NCBI RefSeq assembly: GCF_900184935.1
Contig: NZ_FXYE01000002.1
Coordinates: 124,001 to 188,000, forward strand
Origin: Actibacterium lipolyticum
GTDB lineage: Bacteria; Pseudomonadota; Alphaproteobacteria; Rhodobacterales; Rhodobacteraceae
Length of the DNA stretch: 64,000 nucleotides
Reading direction: 5' to 3'
Shown: one piece after another, positions 45,470-53,065 of the stretch
Numbering within the stretch: the first letter of the stretch is position 1
Layout of the letters: each line of letters begins with the position of its first letter
Made by a program: the position numbers and the translations under genes
Notes under the pieces: model-generated
The model's database searches: none
Told to the model about the DNA's origin: nothing
Seen by the model: only the letters and a program-made list of their open reading frames with translations

Positions 45470-46611
45470 GCGAACTGGGTTGATTGTTCGGTTGGCAGTA
45501 ATGCTGCCAACCGCCTTTGCAACGGGCGCAGGGTTTTCGGGTCATAGACCTTGCCGTCATCCCCACCGAACGCCAGCCGGTGCATCGTTGCGTCCGACAC
45601 CACCTGACAATGCGCGTTCACCTTTCGCGGTTTGCGCAAAATGCTGGTGCCGCTGCGGTTTGACAGCGGGCCATAGTATTTCTGCGCGCGCTGAAACGCC
45701 GCCAGCTTTTCAGGATGAAACGCAAGCCCGGCATCAACCGCCCCTTCGGCGACCCATGCCAACGCACAGTTGGAAAGACCACGTTCCCGCCCGCTTCCGC
45801 CGACCATACCGTGATCACCGGCAAACCATTCCTGACGATAGGGTCTGCCGCTGGCTTTGGCGTTCAGCGTATCAAGGTTTTCCCACAGGGTCGGCGGATA
45901 AAACAGCCGCGCCTCGTCCGTTGCCAAGGCATGCCGCCCGGCCTGAACCCAACTGGAAAGCTGGGCGTCGTGAAACAGGTATTTGGCGTTGAACGGCTTC
46001 GCAATCGCGCCCAAGAACCCTGGCACGCCCAAGGCACCGACGGTGTCCCAGATGCCAAGATAGGCGATCTTTAGTTCGTGCCCCGCCGCTTTGCCATTTT
46101 CAGCCCGCCACGCGTTTTCACCCTCCCCGGTTACAACGTCGGGCGAAAATTCAGCCCGAAACGCGGCCGAGGCGTCGCTGCGGGGGTGGGTCTCTTCTGC
46201 GCGGCTTCGATACCGGGCGAAGGCTTCGGGGATGCGGGCAAAGTTGCGCTTGGGTGGGATGCCACTGGCCCGGATCAAACCGCTTAGCGAACGCGCCGTA
46301 TAGGCGCCGCGCGAAAAGCCAAAGATATAGATCTGATCGCCGGGCTGAAAAACCTCGGCCAGCCAGATGTACGCCTTTTCGATTTTGCGCTGAAGCCCCC
46401 AGCCAAACGCGCCCCCACCGTATTGGTCAATCGCCCGGCCCAGCCGGTTTCCGCCCTCGCCCGTGCCGACGCCCTTGAAATACTTCGCCACCTGATGCGT
46501 GCCATCGGGGTGCTCGGACGGTATCATTTGACTGACGTGCCAGACATTGGTCTGATGTTTGTTATCGGGCTTATTCCATGTCCCGTCGCAAAAAATCGCA
46601 ATATGTTTCAT
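45466..46611 (-). CDS. DUF2235 hydrolase-like protein
   Basis: A 381-residue protein of the DUF2235 (T6SS Tle1-like alpha/beta hydrolase) family. It opens [14 protein letters not shown], has the nucleophile elbow GFSRG at 98-102 (Ser100) in [17 protein letters not shown], and [18 protein letters not shown]. Related domains are phospholipase effectors, but there are no T6SS genes here and most such free-standing proteins have unknown substrates. No signal peptide. Confidence 0.88.
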   Translation of the reverse strand: MKHIAIFCDGTWNKPDNKHQTNVWHVSQMIPSEHPDGTHQVAKYFKGVGTGEGGNRLGRAIDQYGGGAFGWGLQRKIEKAYIWLAEVFQPGDQIYIFGFSRGAYTARSLSGLIRASGIPPKRNFARIPEAFARYRSRAEETHPRSDASAAFRAEFSPDVVTGEGENAWRAENGKAAGHELKIAYLGIWDTVGALGVPGFLGAIAKPFNAKYLFHDAQLSSWVQAGRHALATDEARLFYPPTLWENLDTLNAKASGRPYRQEWFAGDHGMVGGSGRERGLSNCALAWVAEGAVDAGLAFHPEKLAAFQRAQKYYGPLSNRSGTSILRKPRKVNAHCQVVSDATMHRLAFGGDDGKVYDPKTLRPLQRRLAALLPTEQSTQFA

Positions 46612-46742
46612 TGGAAAAATTCCTTCGACTTAATGCTGGAATGATCCGCCTCGCGCGCCAATCGGTCAATACGGGTATCCCTGACCCACACTGGTCGCGA
46701 TTGCGTGAACTGCCCCCTACCGCCGCGCGCAAATCTGATGTA

Positions 46743-46756
46743 CGAGAGCGCTAACA
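46743..46756. promoter_or_regulatory. LacI-family-type operator half-match before eda
   Basis: CGAGAGCGCTAACA is an imperfect match to the palindrome TGTTAGCGCTAACA recognised by several LacI-type sugar regulators in Rhodobacterales (11 of 14 positions). It lies 21 bases before the eda ATG. Confidence 0.3.
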
Positions 46757-46777
46757 GTACAAACCCGAGGACCCATT

Positions 46778-47419
46778 ATGACCCCGAGCGAAGCCTGCAT
46801 CCAAACCGAAGAAATCTGCCGCCTTGCGCCGGTTATTCCCGTTCTGGTGATCCACGACGCAAGCAAAGCGCGCCCATTGGCCGAGGCCCTTGTCGCCGGT
46901 GGCCTGCCCGCGCTTGAGGTGACCTTGCGCACCCCTGCCGCGCTGGATGCGATCCGCGAAATGGCGAAGGTTCAGGGCGGCGTTGTGGGGGCCGGAACAC
47001 TGTTGACCCCGGCAGACGTGGTAAAAGCCAAGGTTGCGGGCGCATTGTTCGGTGTTTCGCCCGGTGCGACGGACACCATTCTGGATGCCTGCGAAGGTTC
47101 AGACCTGCCACTGCTGCCCGGTGCCGCAACCGCAACCGAAACCATGCGTTTGCTGGAACGCGGATACACCGTTCAGAAATTCTTTCCCGCAGAGGCGTCG
47201 GGCGGCGCTAAGGCGCTTGGCGCGCTCAGCTCTCCTCTTCCGCAGGTCCGGTTCTGCCCGACCGGCGGTGTCAGCTTGGCCAACGCCCGCGACTACCTAA
47301 GCCTGCCCAACACGCTTTGCGTCGGTGGGTCGTGGGTTGCCCCCGCAGACTTGGTTGAAAAAGGTGACTGGGCCGCCATCACCGAACTAGCAGCCGAAGC
47401 AGCCGCGTTGGCGGGCTAA
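46778..47419 (+). CDS. eda: KDPG/KHG aldolase
   Basis: A 213-residue class I aldolase of the Entner-Doudoroff pathway that splits 2-keto-3-deoxy-6-phosphogluconate. Lys134 in YTVQKFFPAE forms the Schiff base and Glu47 in ALEVTLR is the conserved base; GAGTLL and PTGGVSLANA line the site. edd is not next to it. CCCGAGG lies ahead of the start. The stop overlaps the end of a convergent small gene. Confidence 0.96.
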   Translation: MTPSEACIQTEEICRLAPVIPVLVIHDASKARPLAEALVAGGLPALEVTLRTPAALDAIREMAKVQGGVVGAGTLLTPADVVKAKVAGALFGVSPGATDTILDACEGSDLPLLPGAATATETMRLLERGYTVQKFFPAEASGGAKALGALSSPLPQVRFCPTGGVSLANARDYLSLPNTLCVGGSWVAPADLVEKGDWAAITELAAEAAALAG

Positions 47420-47679
47420 CTGTCCATCCGGCCGCGCCGCCCCCCGCGCCGTTTTGGCACGGGCGGCGTGGCCAACCCTTCGCGCAGGACGGTGCTCATC
47501 GGGTGGTCGGGCGCGTCTTGGGCATAGGTCGCCAACAAGAATTCGATCTGTTTCGCGACCGGATCTTTTGCCGCCATCGCCCAATCCAAGAAAATAGAGC
47601 GGCACTCTTCGATTTGAATGCCTTCGATCCGATAAGATTCCCGGATCAGCCCCTTTGGGTCCGCAATGTCCAGCGTCAT
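47416..47679 (-). CDS. Conserved small protein downstream of glnE
   Basis: An 87-residue protein starting MTLDIADPKGLIRESYRIEGIQIEECRSIFLDWA. It has an acidic N-terminal half and a basic C terminus (VPKRRGGRRGRMDS), and no membrane segment. It begins four bases before the glnE stop (47676-47679), so it is translationally coupled to glnE. The same small gene follows glnE in related Rhodobacterales, but I cannot assign a function. Confidence 0.8.
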   Translation of the reverse strand: MTLDIADPKGLIRESYRIEGIQIEECRSIFLDWAMAAKDPVAKQIEFLLATYAQDAPDHPMSTVLREGLATPPVPKRRGGRRGRMDS

Positions 47680-50468
47680 TCGTCCGTTCCTTTACGTGTC
47701 AGCACCGCGTCAATCAGCGCTGCGGTCTTAGACTGCACCTGTTCCAGCATTTCCGCCAGCGCGTCTGCACTGTTTGCGCCGCATGCGCGCAGGAAAAAGG
47801 CACAGCCCCCCGCCCCCAATGCGGACGGATCAATCGGTTTATCGCTTAACAGCTTTGCCGCGATCTGTGCACGGCGGAACAAGGCATAGGCATCTTCCAG
47901 CCCCTGCGCCTGTTCCTGCGTCAGCCACTTGGCTTCTACCCCAACGGCAAGCTGCGCGGGAACCATCGTCTCGGCACTGCCCGCGATCAATGCCGCGGCT
48001 GAGGCGACAAGCTCCACATCCTGACCACGACCGGGGCCACGCTTACCATCCCACGCATCTTTCGCGGGCTTTGCATCGGCCAGCCGCGCGCGCATGTCGA
48101 TGACGCCGTCCACCACGGTCTGCACATCGGCCTTTTCGCGCAACAGTTGCTGTCGGAATTCTTCAACCCGCGCGCCAAGCTGCGCATCGCCAGCAACCGC
48201 GCGCGCACGAGTCAGCGCCAGATGTTCCCACGTCCAGGCGCTGTTACGCTGATAGTCTACGAAAGACTGGAACGAGGTCGCGACAGGCCCCTGATTGCCT
48301 GACGGGCGCAGGCGCATGTCGACCTCATAGAGCTTGCCCTCGGCCATCGGGGCCGTCAGGGCCGTGACCAAGGCCTGCGTCAGCCGGGCGTAATAGGTGC
48401 GCGACGGCAGCGGGCGCCGCCCGTCCGAGCCTTCAACCTCGCCCGCGTCATAGATCACGATCAGGTCCAGATCGGAGCCCCCATTCAACCGCTGCGCGCC
48501 AAGCGACCCCATGCCAAGCACAACCGCACCGTTCCCCGGTGGCACCCCGTGCTTTTGCGCAAAATTGGCGACGACTGCGGGCCACACTGCGGCCACAACC
48601 GCACCCGCAAGGTCGGCATATTGCGCGCTTGCCTCATCCGGGTCGATCAAGCCGCGCAGAAGGTGAACCCCGATGCGAAAGTGCCATTCCTTGGCCCAAC
48701 GGCGCGCGGTATCAAGCTGCCGTTCATAATCCTGCGCCTGTTCCAACTGCTCTGACAGGTTTGCTGTTAGCGTGTCCTTGCCCGGCCAATCCTCAAAGAA
48801 TGTCCCACCGATCACCGCGTCCAAGACGCTGGCGTTGCGCGACAAATACCGCGCCAGTTCGGGCGCAGTGGCAGCGATATCTATAATCAAGTCAATTAGT
48901 TGCGGGTTGGCGTTAAACAAAGAAAACACCTGCACCCCAGCCGGCAGCCCCGCAAGGAACCCATCGAACGCGGCAAGCGCTTCTTCGGGGCGGCCCGCTT
49001 TTTGTAACCGCCTTAGGATTTCGGGCTTCAGGCGCGAAAAGATCTCTACCGCGCGGGCAGAGCGTAGCGCGGGGTATGTGGGCCAGCGATCCATAATTTC
49101 ATCAGCGCCGTCCGGCGCGGCGACCGGCCCTTCGGACGGGGCGGTCGGGGCAAAGAACCCTTCGGTCAGATCGGCCACTTCTGTCAGGCGCGCGACCAGT
49201 TCGTCGCGCAATGCGCCCGTGTCGCCATAACCCATGAAACGGGCGATGCGGGTGAACCCGTCATCGTTGGTCGGCAGGCTGTGTGTTTGCGCGTCGTTCA
49301 CCATTTGCAGGCGGTGTTCGACCTCGCGGTGGAACCTGTAATGACCGCTCAGCACGTCGGCGGCATCCGGGGCCACCCACCCTTTTTCCGCCAACCGCGC
49401 CAAACCTTCGACTGTGCCGCGCACGCGAAGATCGGGATCACGGCCCCCGGCGATGATCTGACGGGTCTGGGTGAAAAACTCAATCTCGCGAATGCCGCCT
49501 TGGCCAAGCTTCATGTTGTGCCCTTCCAACGCCAGCTTGCCATGCAGCCCTTTGTGTTCCCGGATGGCGATGCGCATGTCGTGGGCATCCTGAATAGCCG
49601 CGAAATCAAGATGCTTGCGCCAGATGAACGGGCGCAACCGTTCAAGATAGCCCCACCCCGCATTCAGATCACCGGCACAGGGGCGCGCCTTGATATGCGC
49701 CGCGCGTTCCCATGTGCGCCCCAGACTTTCGTAATACCGCTCTGCCGCTTCCATCGCCATGCAGACAGGCGTGACCGATGCATCGGGGCGCAGCCGCAAA
49801 TCCGTGCGGAACACGTAGCCGTCGCCGGTGATGTCCGACAACAGCGCGCTCATCCGGCGGGTGACGCGTATAAAACTGGCGCGGGCATCGTGGTAATCAT
49901 CCGGGGCAAACCTGTCTTGGTCAAACAGGCAGATCAGATCGATGTCGGATGAATAGTTCAGCTCGTGCGCGCCCTGCTTGCCCATCGCCAGGGCGACCAT
50001 GCCCCCGGCGGTTTCAATGTCATCCTCTGTCGCGCCGGGCAGCTTTCCCCGCCCGATTTCGGCCGCGACAAGACGCTTGAGGCACACATCGATGCACAGG
50101 TCGGCAAAGTCGGTCAGGTTGCCGGTGACCTCTTCCAACGCCCAAACGCCCGCCAAATCGCAAAGCGCAATCAGCAACGCCGCGCGCCGTTTGGCCTGCC
50201 TTAGGCCAAGCTTTAGCTGATCCAAGCTCATCGCTTTGACATCGCTTAGGATGCTTTGGAACGCGGTTTCGGGCGGGCCAGAGATGGCGTTTTCCAACCA
50301 CTCTGCCTCTCGCTCCATCAGGCCTTTCAGGAACGGGCTGCACCCGGCGGTGCCTTCCAAAAGCGCGCGCACCTCAGCAGGCTGCGCGGCGAACCTTTCA
50401 GACACGTCTTCCCCACGTTCAGGGTCAAAGGCGATGGGGTGGCGGGTTATGCGGCTGGCGAAATTCAT
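47676..50468 (-). CDS. glnE: Glutamine synthetase adenylyltransferase/deadenylase
   Basis: A 930-residue bifunctional enzyme that adenylylates or deadenylylates glutamine synthetase at Tyr397 under PII control. Two nucleotidyltransferase domains are visible: MGKQGAHELNYSSDIDLICLFDQD (about residue 160) and GMGSLGAQRLNGGSDLDLIVIYD (about residue 660), both with GS/SSDIDLI-type active sites. The ATG at 50468 gives the family length; an upstream in-frame start lacks a ribosome site. It lies far from glnBA, as usual in this order. Confidence 0.95.
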   Translation of the reverse strand: MNFASRITRHPIAFDPERGEDVSERFAAQPAEVRALLEGTAGCSPFLKGLMEREAEWLENAISGPPETAFQSILSDVKAMSLDQLKLGLRQAKRRAALLIALCDLAGVWALEEVTGNLTDFADLCIDVCLKRLVAAEIGRGKLPGATEDDIETAGGMVALAMGKQGAHELNYSSDIDLICLFDQDRFAPDDYHDARASFIRVTRRMSALLSDITGDGYVFRTDLRLRPDASVTPVCMAMEAAERYYESLGRTWERAAHIKARPCAGDLNAGWGYLERLRPFIWRKHLDFAAIQDAHDMRIAIREHKGLHGKLALEGHNMKLGQGGIREIEFFTQTRQIIAGGRDPDLRVRGTVEGLARLAEKGWVAPDAADVLSGHYRFHREVEHRLQMVNDAQTHSLPTNDDGFTRIARFMGYGDTGALRDELVARLTEVADLTEGFFAPTAPSEGPVAAPDGADEIMDRWPTYPALRSARAVEIFSRLKPEILRRLQKAGRPEEALAAFDGFLAGLPAGVQVFSLFNANPQLIDLIIDIAATAPELARYLSRNASVLDAVIGGTFFEDWPGKDTLTANLSEQLEQAQDYERQLDTARRWAKEWHFRIGVHLLRGLIDPDEASAQYADLAGAVVAAVWPAVVANFAQKHGVPPGNGAVVLGMGSLGAQRLNGGSDLDLIVIYDAGEVEGSDGRRPLPSRTYYARLTQALVTALTAPMAEGKLYEVDMRLRPSGNQGPVATSFQSFVDYQRNSAWTWEHLALTRARAVAGDAQLGARVEEFRQQLLREKADVQTVVDGVIDMRARLADAKPAKDAWDGKRGPGRGQDVELVASAAALIAGSAETMVPAQLAVGVEAKWLTQEQAQGLEDAYALFRRAQIAAKLLSDKPIDPSALGAGGCAFFLRACGANSADALAEMLEQVQSKTAALIDAVLTRKGTDE

Positions 50469-50561
50469 ATCAAAGTGATGCAGTGCGGCGCGCGCGGGGT
50501 CAACGGGGCTTGCATGCCCCAACCGCCCCACCGATAGTCCCCGCAAAAATCGGAGGGTCAG

Positions 50562-51029
50562 ATGAGCAAAAGCCTGAAGCGTGTGAAAGCCGCCCTAGAT
50601 GCCGCCGGCATTGACGCAGAAATCCGCGAGGTTGGCCAAGCCCGCACCGCCGCCGAGGCTGCTGCAGCCGTTTCCTGCGAAATTGACCAGATCGCCAAAT
50701 CGATCATCTTTCGCGGTGAAGACTCTGGCACCGCGATTTTGTTCCTGACCGCGGGCGGCAACAAAGTCTGCGCCGAAAAGGCCACCGCTTTGGCGGCAGA
50801 GCCGTTGGGGAAAGCCGACGCCGCGCTTATACGGTCGCAAACAGGGTTCGCCATTGGCGGTGTGGCCCCGATTGGCCACCTGAATCCGATCCGCGCATTT
50901 ATCGACCCACGGTTGCTGGAATTTGGCACCGTTTGGGCCGCCGCCGGGACCCCACGCCATGTTTTCCCGATAGATCCGCGCGTTATGAATGAACTGACCG
51001 GCGCGCAACCATTTGATTTCATTAAATAA
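50562..51029 (+). CDS. YbaK/EbsC-type aminoacyl-tRNA deacylase
   Basis: A 155-residue protein of the YbaK/ProX fold: KSLKRVKAALDAAGIDAEI, AKSIIFRGEDSGTAILFLTAGGNKV (with the Lys that binds the tRNA 3' end in AKSI) and GFAIGGVAPIGH. It clears mischarged tRNA such as Cys-tRNA(Pro) or Ala-tRNA(Pro). GGAGG precedes the ATG. It is divergent from glnE. Confidence 0.9.
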   Translation: MSKSLKRVKAALDAAGIDAEIREVGQARTAAEAAAAVSCEIDQIAKSIIFRGEDSGTAILFLTAGGNKVCAEKATALAAEPLGKADAALIRSQTGFAIGGVAPIGHLNPIRAFIDPRLLEFGTVWAAAGTPRHVFPIDPRVMNELTGAQPFDFIK

Positions 51030-51096
51030 TTATAAGAAATGTAAAAAACATTTACATGACCCCTTGCAACAGGTCCCTGCAATCCCGATCTTGGTA

Positions 51097-51115
51097 ATGT
51101 GAAAGGCATTCACAT
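51097..51115. promoter_or_regulatory. Inverted repeat ATGTGAA-N5-TTCACAT
   Basis: A perfect 7-base-pair inverted repeat with a five-base spacer, 25 bases before the DUF2852 gene. The core TGTGA-N7-TCACA is close to, but not the spacing of, a CRP site (N6). A second dyad-like stretch, ATGTAAAAAACATTTACAT, lies upstream near 51040. Either may be an operator. Confidence 0.35.
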
Positions 51116-51139
51116 ACACATTAACCAAGGAGATAATAA

Positions 51140-51538
51140 ATGAGTTCCGTCGCCACTTGGCCGTCACAAGCCGAAAACTGGCTCGATCAGCGCGGTAAGG
51201 GCGCATGGATCGCGGCCATGGTCCTAAGTTTCATCTTCTTCTGGCCCGTCGGCCTTGCCCTGTTGGGATACATGATCTGGAGCAAACGAATGTTCAGCGG
51301 TTGTAGCAAAAGCAAACACACCCACTCCCGGACACACGGGTTCAAGTCTTCGGGCAACAGCGCATTTGACGCATATAAGGCGGACATGCTGCGCCGGTTG
51401 GAAGACGAACAAGAAAGCTTCGAGGCCTTCCTGAAGCGCCTGCGCGAAGCAAAAGACAAATCGGAATTCGACCAATTCATGGACGAACGCGCCCGCACCG
51501 CCCGCGAGGCAACTTCGAACGATCCGATTGATGCCTGA
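51140..51538 (+). CDS. DUF2852 membrane protein
   Basis: A 132-residue protein of the DUF2852 family. One membrane span (AAMVLSFIFFWPVGLALLGYMIW, residues 24-46) is followed by a Ser/Lys/His-rich linker and a cytoplasmic, charged helical domain (FDAYKADMLRRLEDEQESFEAFLKRLREAKDKSEFDQFM). AAGGAG ribosome site. Function unknown; some relatives are stress-responsive. Confidence 0.88.
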   Translation: MSSVATWPSQAENWLDQRGKGAWIAAMVLSFIFFWPVGLALLGYMIWSKRMFSGCSKSKHTHSRTHGFKSSGNSAFDAYKADMLRRLEDEQESFEAFLKRLREAKDKSEFDQFMDERARTAREATSNDPIDA

Positions 51539-51545
51539 CAAGAAT

Positions 51546-51567
51546 GGGCGCCCTTCGCGGGGCGCCC
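51546..51567 (+). terminator. Probable terminator hairpin after the DUF2852 gene
   Basis: GGGCGCCC pairs with GGGCGCCC across a six-base loop, 8 bases after the stop. The following TTCCCC is a poor T run, so efficiency is uncertain. Confidence 0.5.
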
Positions 51568-51602
51568 TTCCCCTGATGCGACCTAATCCCTAGATAAAGA
51601 AT

Positions 51603-52052
51603 ATGACAGACACACTTTGGGGGTTACCCGACCCCGACATTCACGCAGATTTCTATGCCGATGTGCCGTTCAAGCGGCTGATCGCATGGATCGTTGATAC
51701 GCTGGTCATTCTACTGTTAACCGCAGTGATCGTACCGTTCACGGCGTTTACCGGGCTGTTCTTCCTTCCCCTCTTGGCGGCAGTCGTCAGCTTTGCCTAT
51801 CGCACGATCACCATGACAGGAAAGTCAGCGACTTGGGGCATGCGACTGGTCGCAATCGAATTCCGCACCCGCACCGGTCAACGGTTTGATTTGGGCACGG
51901 CGGTGATGCACACATTCCTCTACTCTGTGTTCTTTTCGTTCCTGATACCGCAGGTTGCCTCGATCATTCTGATCCTGACGGGGCCACGTCGTCAGGCGCT
52001 TCATGACCTGCTGCTGGGCACGGCGGCCGTTAACCGTGCTGCCACGACCTGA
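51603..52052 (+). CDS. RDD-family membrane protein
   Basis: A 149-residue RDD protein with three hydrophobic segments. The RDD signature is seen as AFKRLIAWIVDTLVILLL-like sequence (FKRLIAWIVDTLVI) in span one, GKSATWGMRLVAIEFRTRTG after span two, and RRQALHDLLLGTAAV at the C terminus. The role is unknown; some RDD proteins act in transport. Confidence 0.88.
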   Translation: MTDTLWGLPDPDIHADFYADVPFKRLIAWIVDTLVILLLTAVIVPFTAFTGLFFLPLLAAVVSFAYRTITMTGKSATWGMRLVAIEFRTRTGQRFDLGTAVMHTFLYSVFFSFLIPQVASIILILTGPRRQALHDLLLGTAAVNRAATT

Positions 52053-52119
52053 ACAAAAGCGGTTGGCGAGCGTCGAATGCTTTGCTAGCGTTTCCTCGTA
52101 AACGGAAACCAACCTCTTC

Positions 52120-52956
52120 ATGCGCCACACGCTTCCCATTGCGCCCCAGTTTTATGTGACGGCCCCGCAACCGTGCCCCTACCTAGAAGGGCGCATGGAA
52201 CGGAAGCTATTCACGGCGCTGCAGGGGGAATTTGCCGACAAGCTGAACAACAGCCTGTCAAAGCAAGGGTTCCGCCGGTCACAGAACGTGCTTTACCGCC
52301 CCTCTTGCGCGGATTGCAGCGCCTGTATGTCCGCCCGCATCCGGGTAAATGATTTTGAGCCAAGCCGAAGTCAGCGTAAAACAATGCGCCGCAATGCCGG
52401 GCTTCTGCGCCAAGCGACGTCGCCTTGGGCCACCGAAGAACAATACCGCCTGTTCCGCCGCTATCTGGAAAGCCGGCACGCCGATGGTGGCATGGCCGAC
52501 ATGGATATCTTCGAATTCGCCGCGATGATCGAAGAAACGCCCGTGCGCTCTCGCGTGATCGAATATACCAGCCCCTCGCCCGAAGGCGGGCGCCAGCGGG
52601 ATCTCTCTGCGGTATGCCTGACGGATGTGTTGGAAGATGGGCTGTCGATGGTTTATTCCTTCTACGACCCTGACCTTCAAAATTCCAGCTTGGGCACGCA
52701 TGTGATCTTGGATCACATCGCAATCGCGCGCGAAGCAGGCCTGCCGTATATCTATCTGGGCTACTGGGTCCCCGGCAGCCCAAAGATGGGGTACAAGGCC
52801 AACTTCTCGGCATTGGAAATCTATAAGGGTGGGCGTTGGCAGGACATCGGCGATCCCATGGATCACCGCAGCGAAACCCACCCGCTTTCGGTTGATCCGA
52901 TCGCGGAACAGGTTGCCAGAATCACCCTTCCCGACAGCCGACCCGCCAAGGGCTAA
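52120..52956 (+). CDS. bpt: Aspartate/glutamate leucyltransferase (Bpt)
   Basis: A 278-residue leucyl-tRNA-dependent transferase of the bacterial ATE1-like type, which tags N-terminal Asp/Glu proteins for ClpAP degradation. [15 protein letters not shown], the [12 protein letters not shown] Cys cluster, [27 protein letters not shown] and [18 protein letters not shown] are family hallmarks. Convergent with the TRAP genes. Confidence 0.95.
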   Translation: MRHTLPIAPQFYVTAPQPCPYLEGRMERKLFTALQGEFADKLNNSLSKQGFRRSQNVLYRPSCADCSACMSARIRVNDFEPSRSQRKTMRRNAGLLRQATSPWATEEQYRLFRRYLESRHADGGMADMDIFEFAAMIEETPVRSRVIEYTSPSPEGGRQRDLSAVCLTDVLEDGLSMVYSFYDPDLQNSSLGTHVILDHIAIAREAGLPYIYLGYWVPGSPKMGYKANFSALEIYKGGRWQDIGDPMDHRSETHPLSVDPIAEQVARITLPDSRPAKG

Positions 52957-52993
52957 TTCAACTCTGACATCGCGGCCTAGCGCCGAAACGGAA

Positions 52994-53016
52994 TGGGCCC
53001 GCCAATGGCGGGCCCA
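52994..53016 (+). terminator. Hairpin after bpt
   Basis: TGGGCCCGCC pairs with GGCGGGCCCA across an AAT loop, a perfect 10-base-pair stem 37 bases after the bpt stop. No T run follows, so it may work with the next hairpin or as an mRNA 3' end. Confidence 0.55.
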
Positions 53017-53031
53017 TGACCTTAATGGAAT

Positions 53032-53056
53032 AAAGCCGCCCCTTGGGGGCGGCTTT
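53032..53056. terminator. Bidirectional terminator between bpt and dctM
   Basis: AAAGCCGCCCC pairs with GGGGCGGCTTT around a TTG loop, with a T run on the plus side and A residues on the other. It can end both the bpt and the dctPQM transcripts. Confidence 0.88.
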
Positions 53057-53065
53057 TCCTTTGGA

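Noticed and set aside
45466-46611. Type VI secretion effector based on the DUF2235 domain
   Set aside because: No T6SS, VgrG, PAAR or immunity gene is nearby; a plain DUF2235 hydrolase is the safer call.
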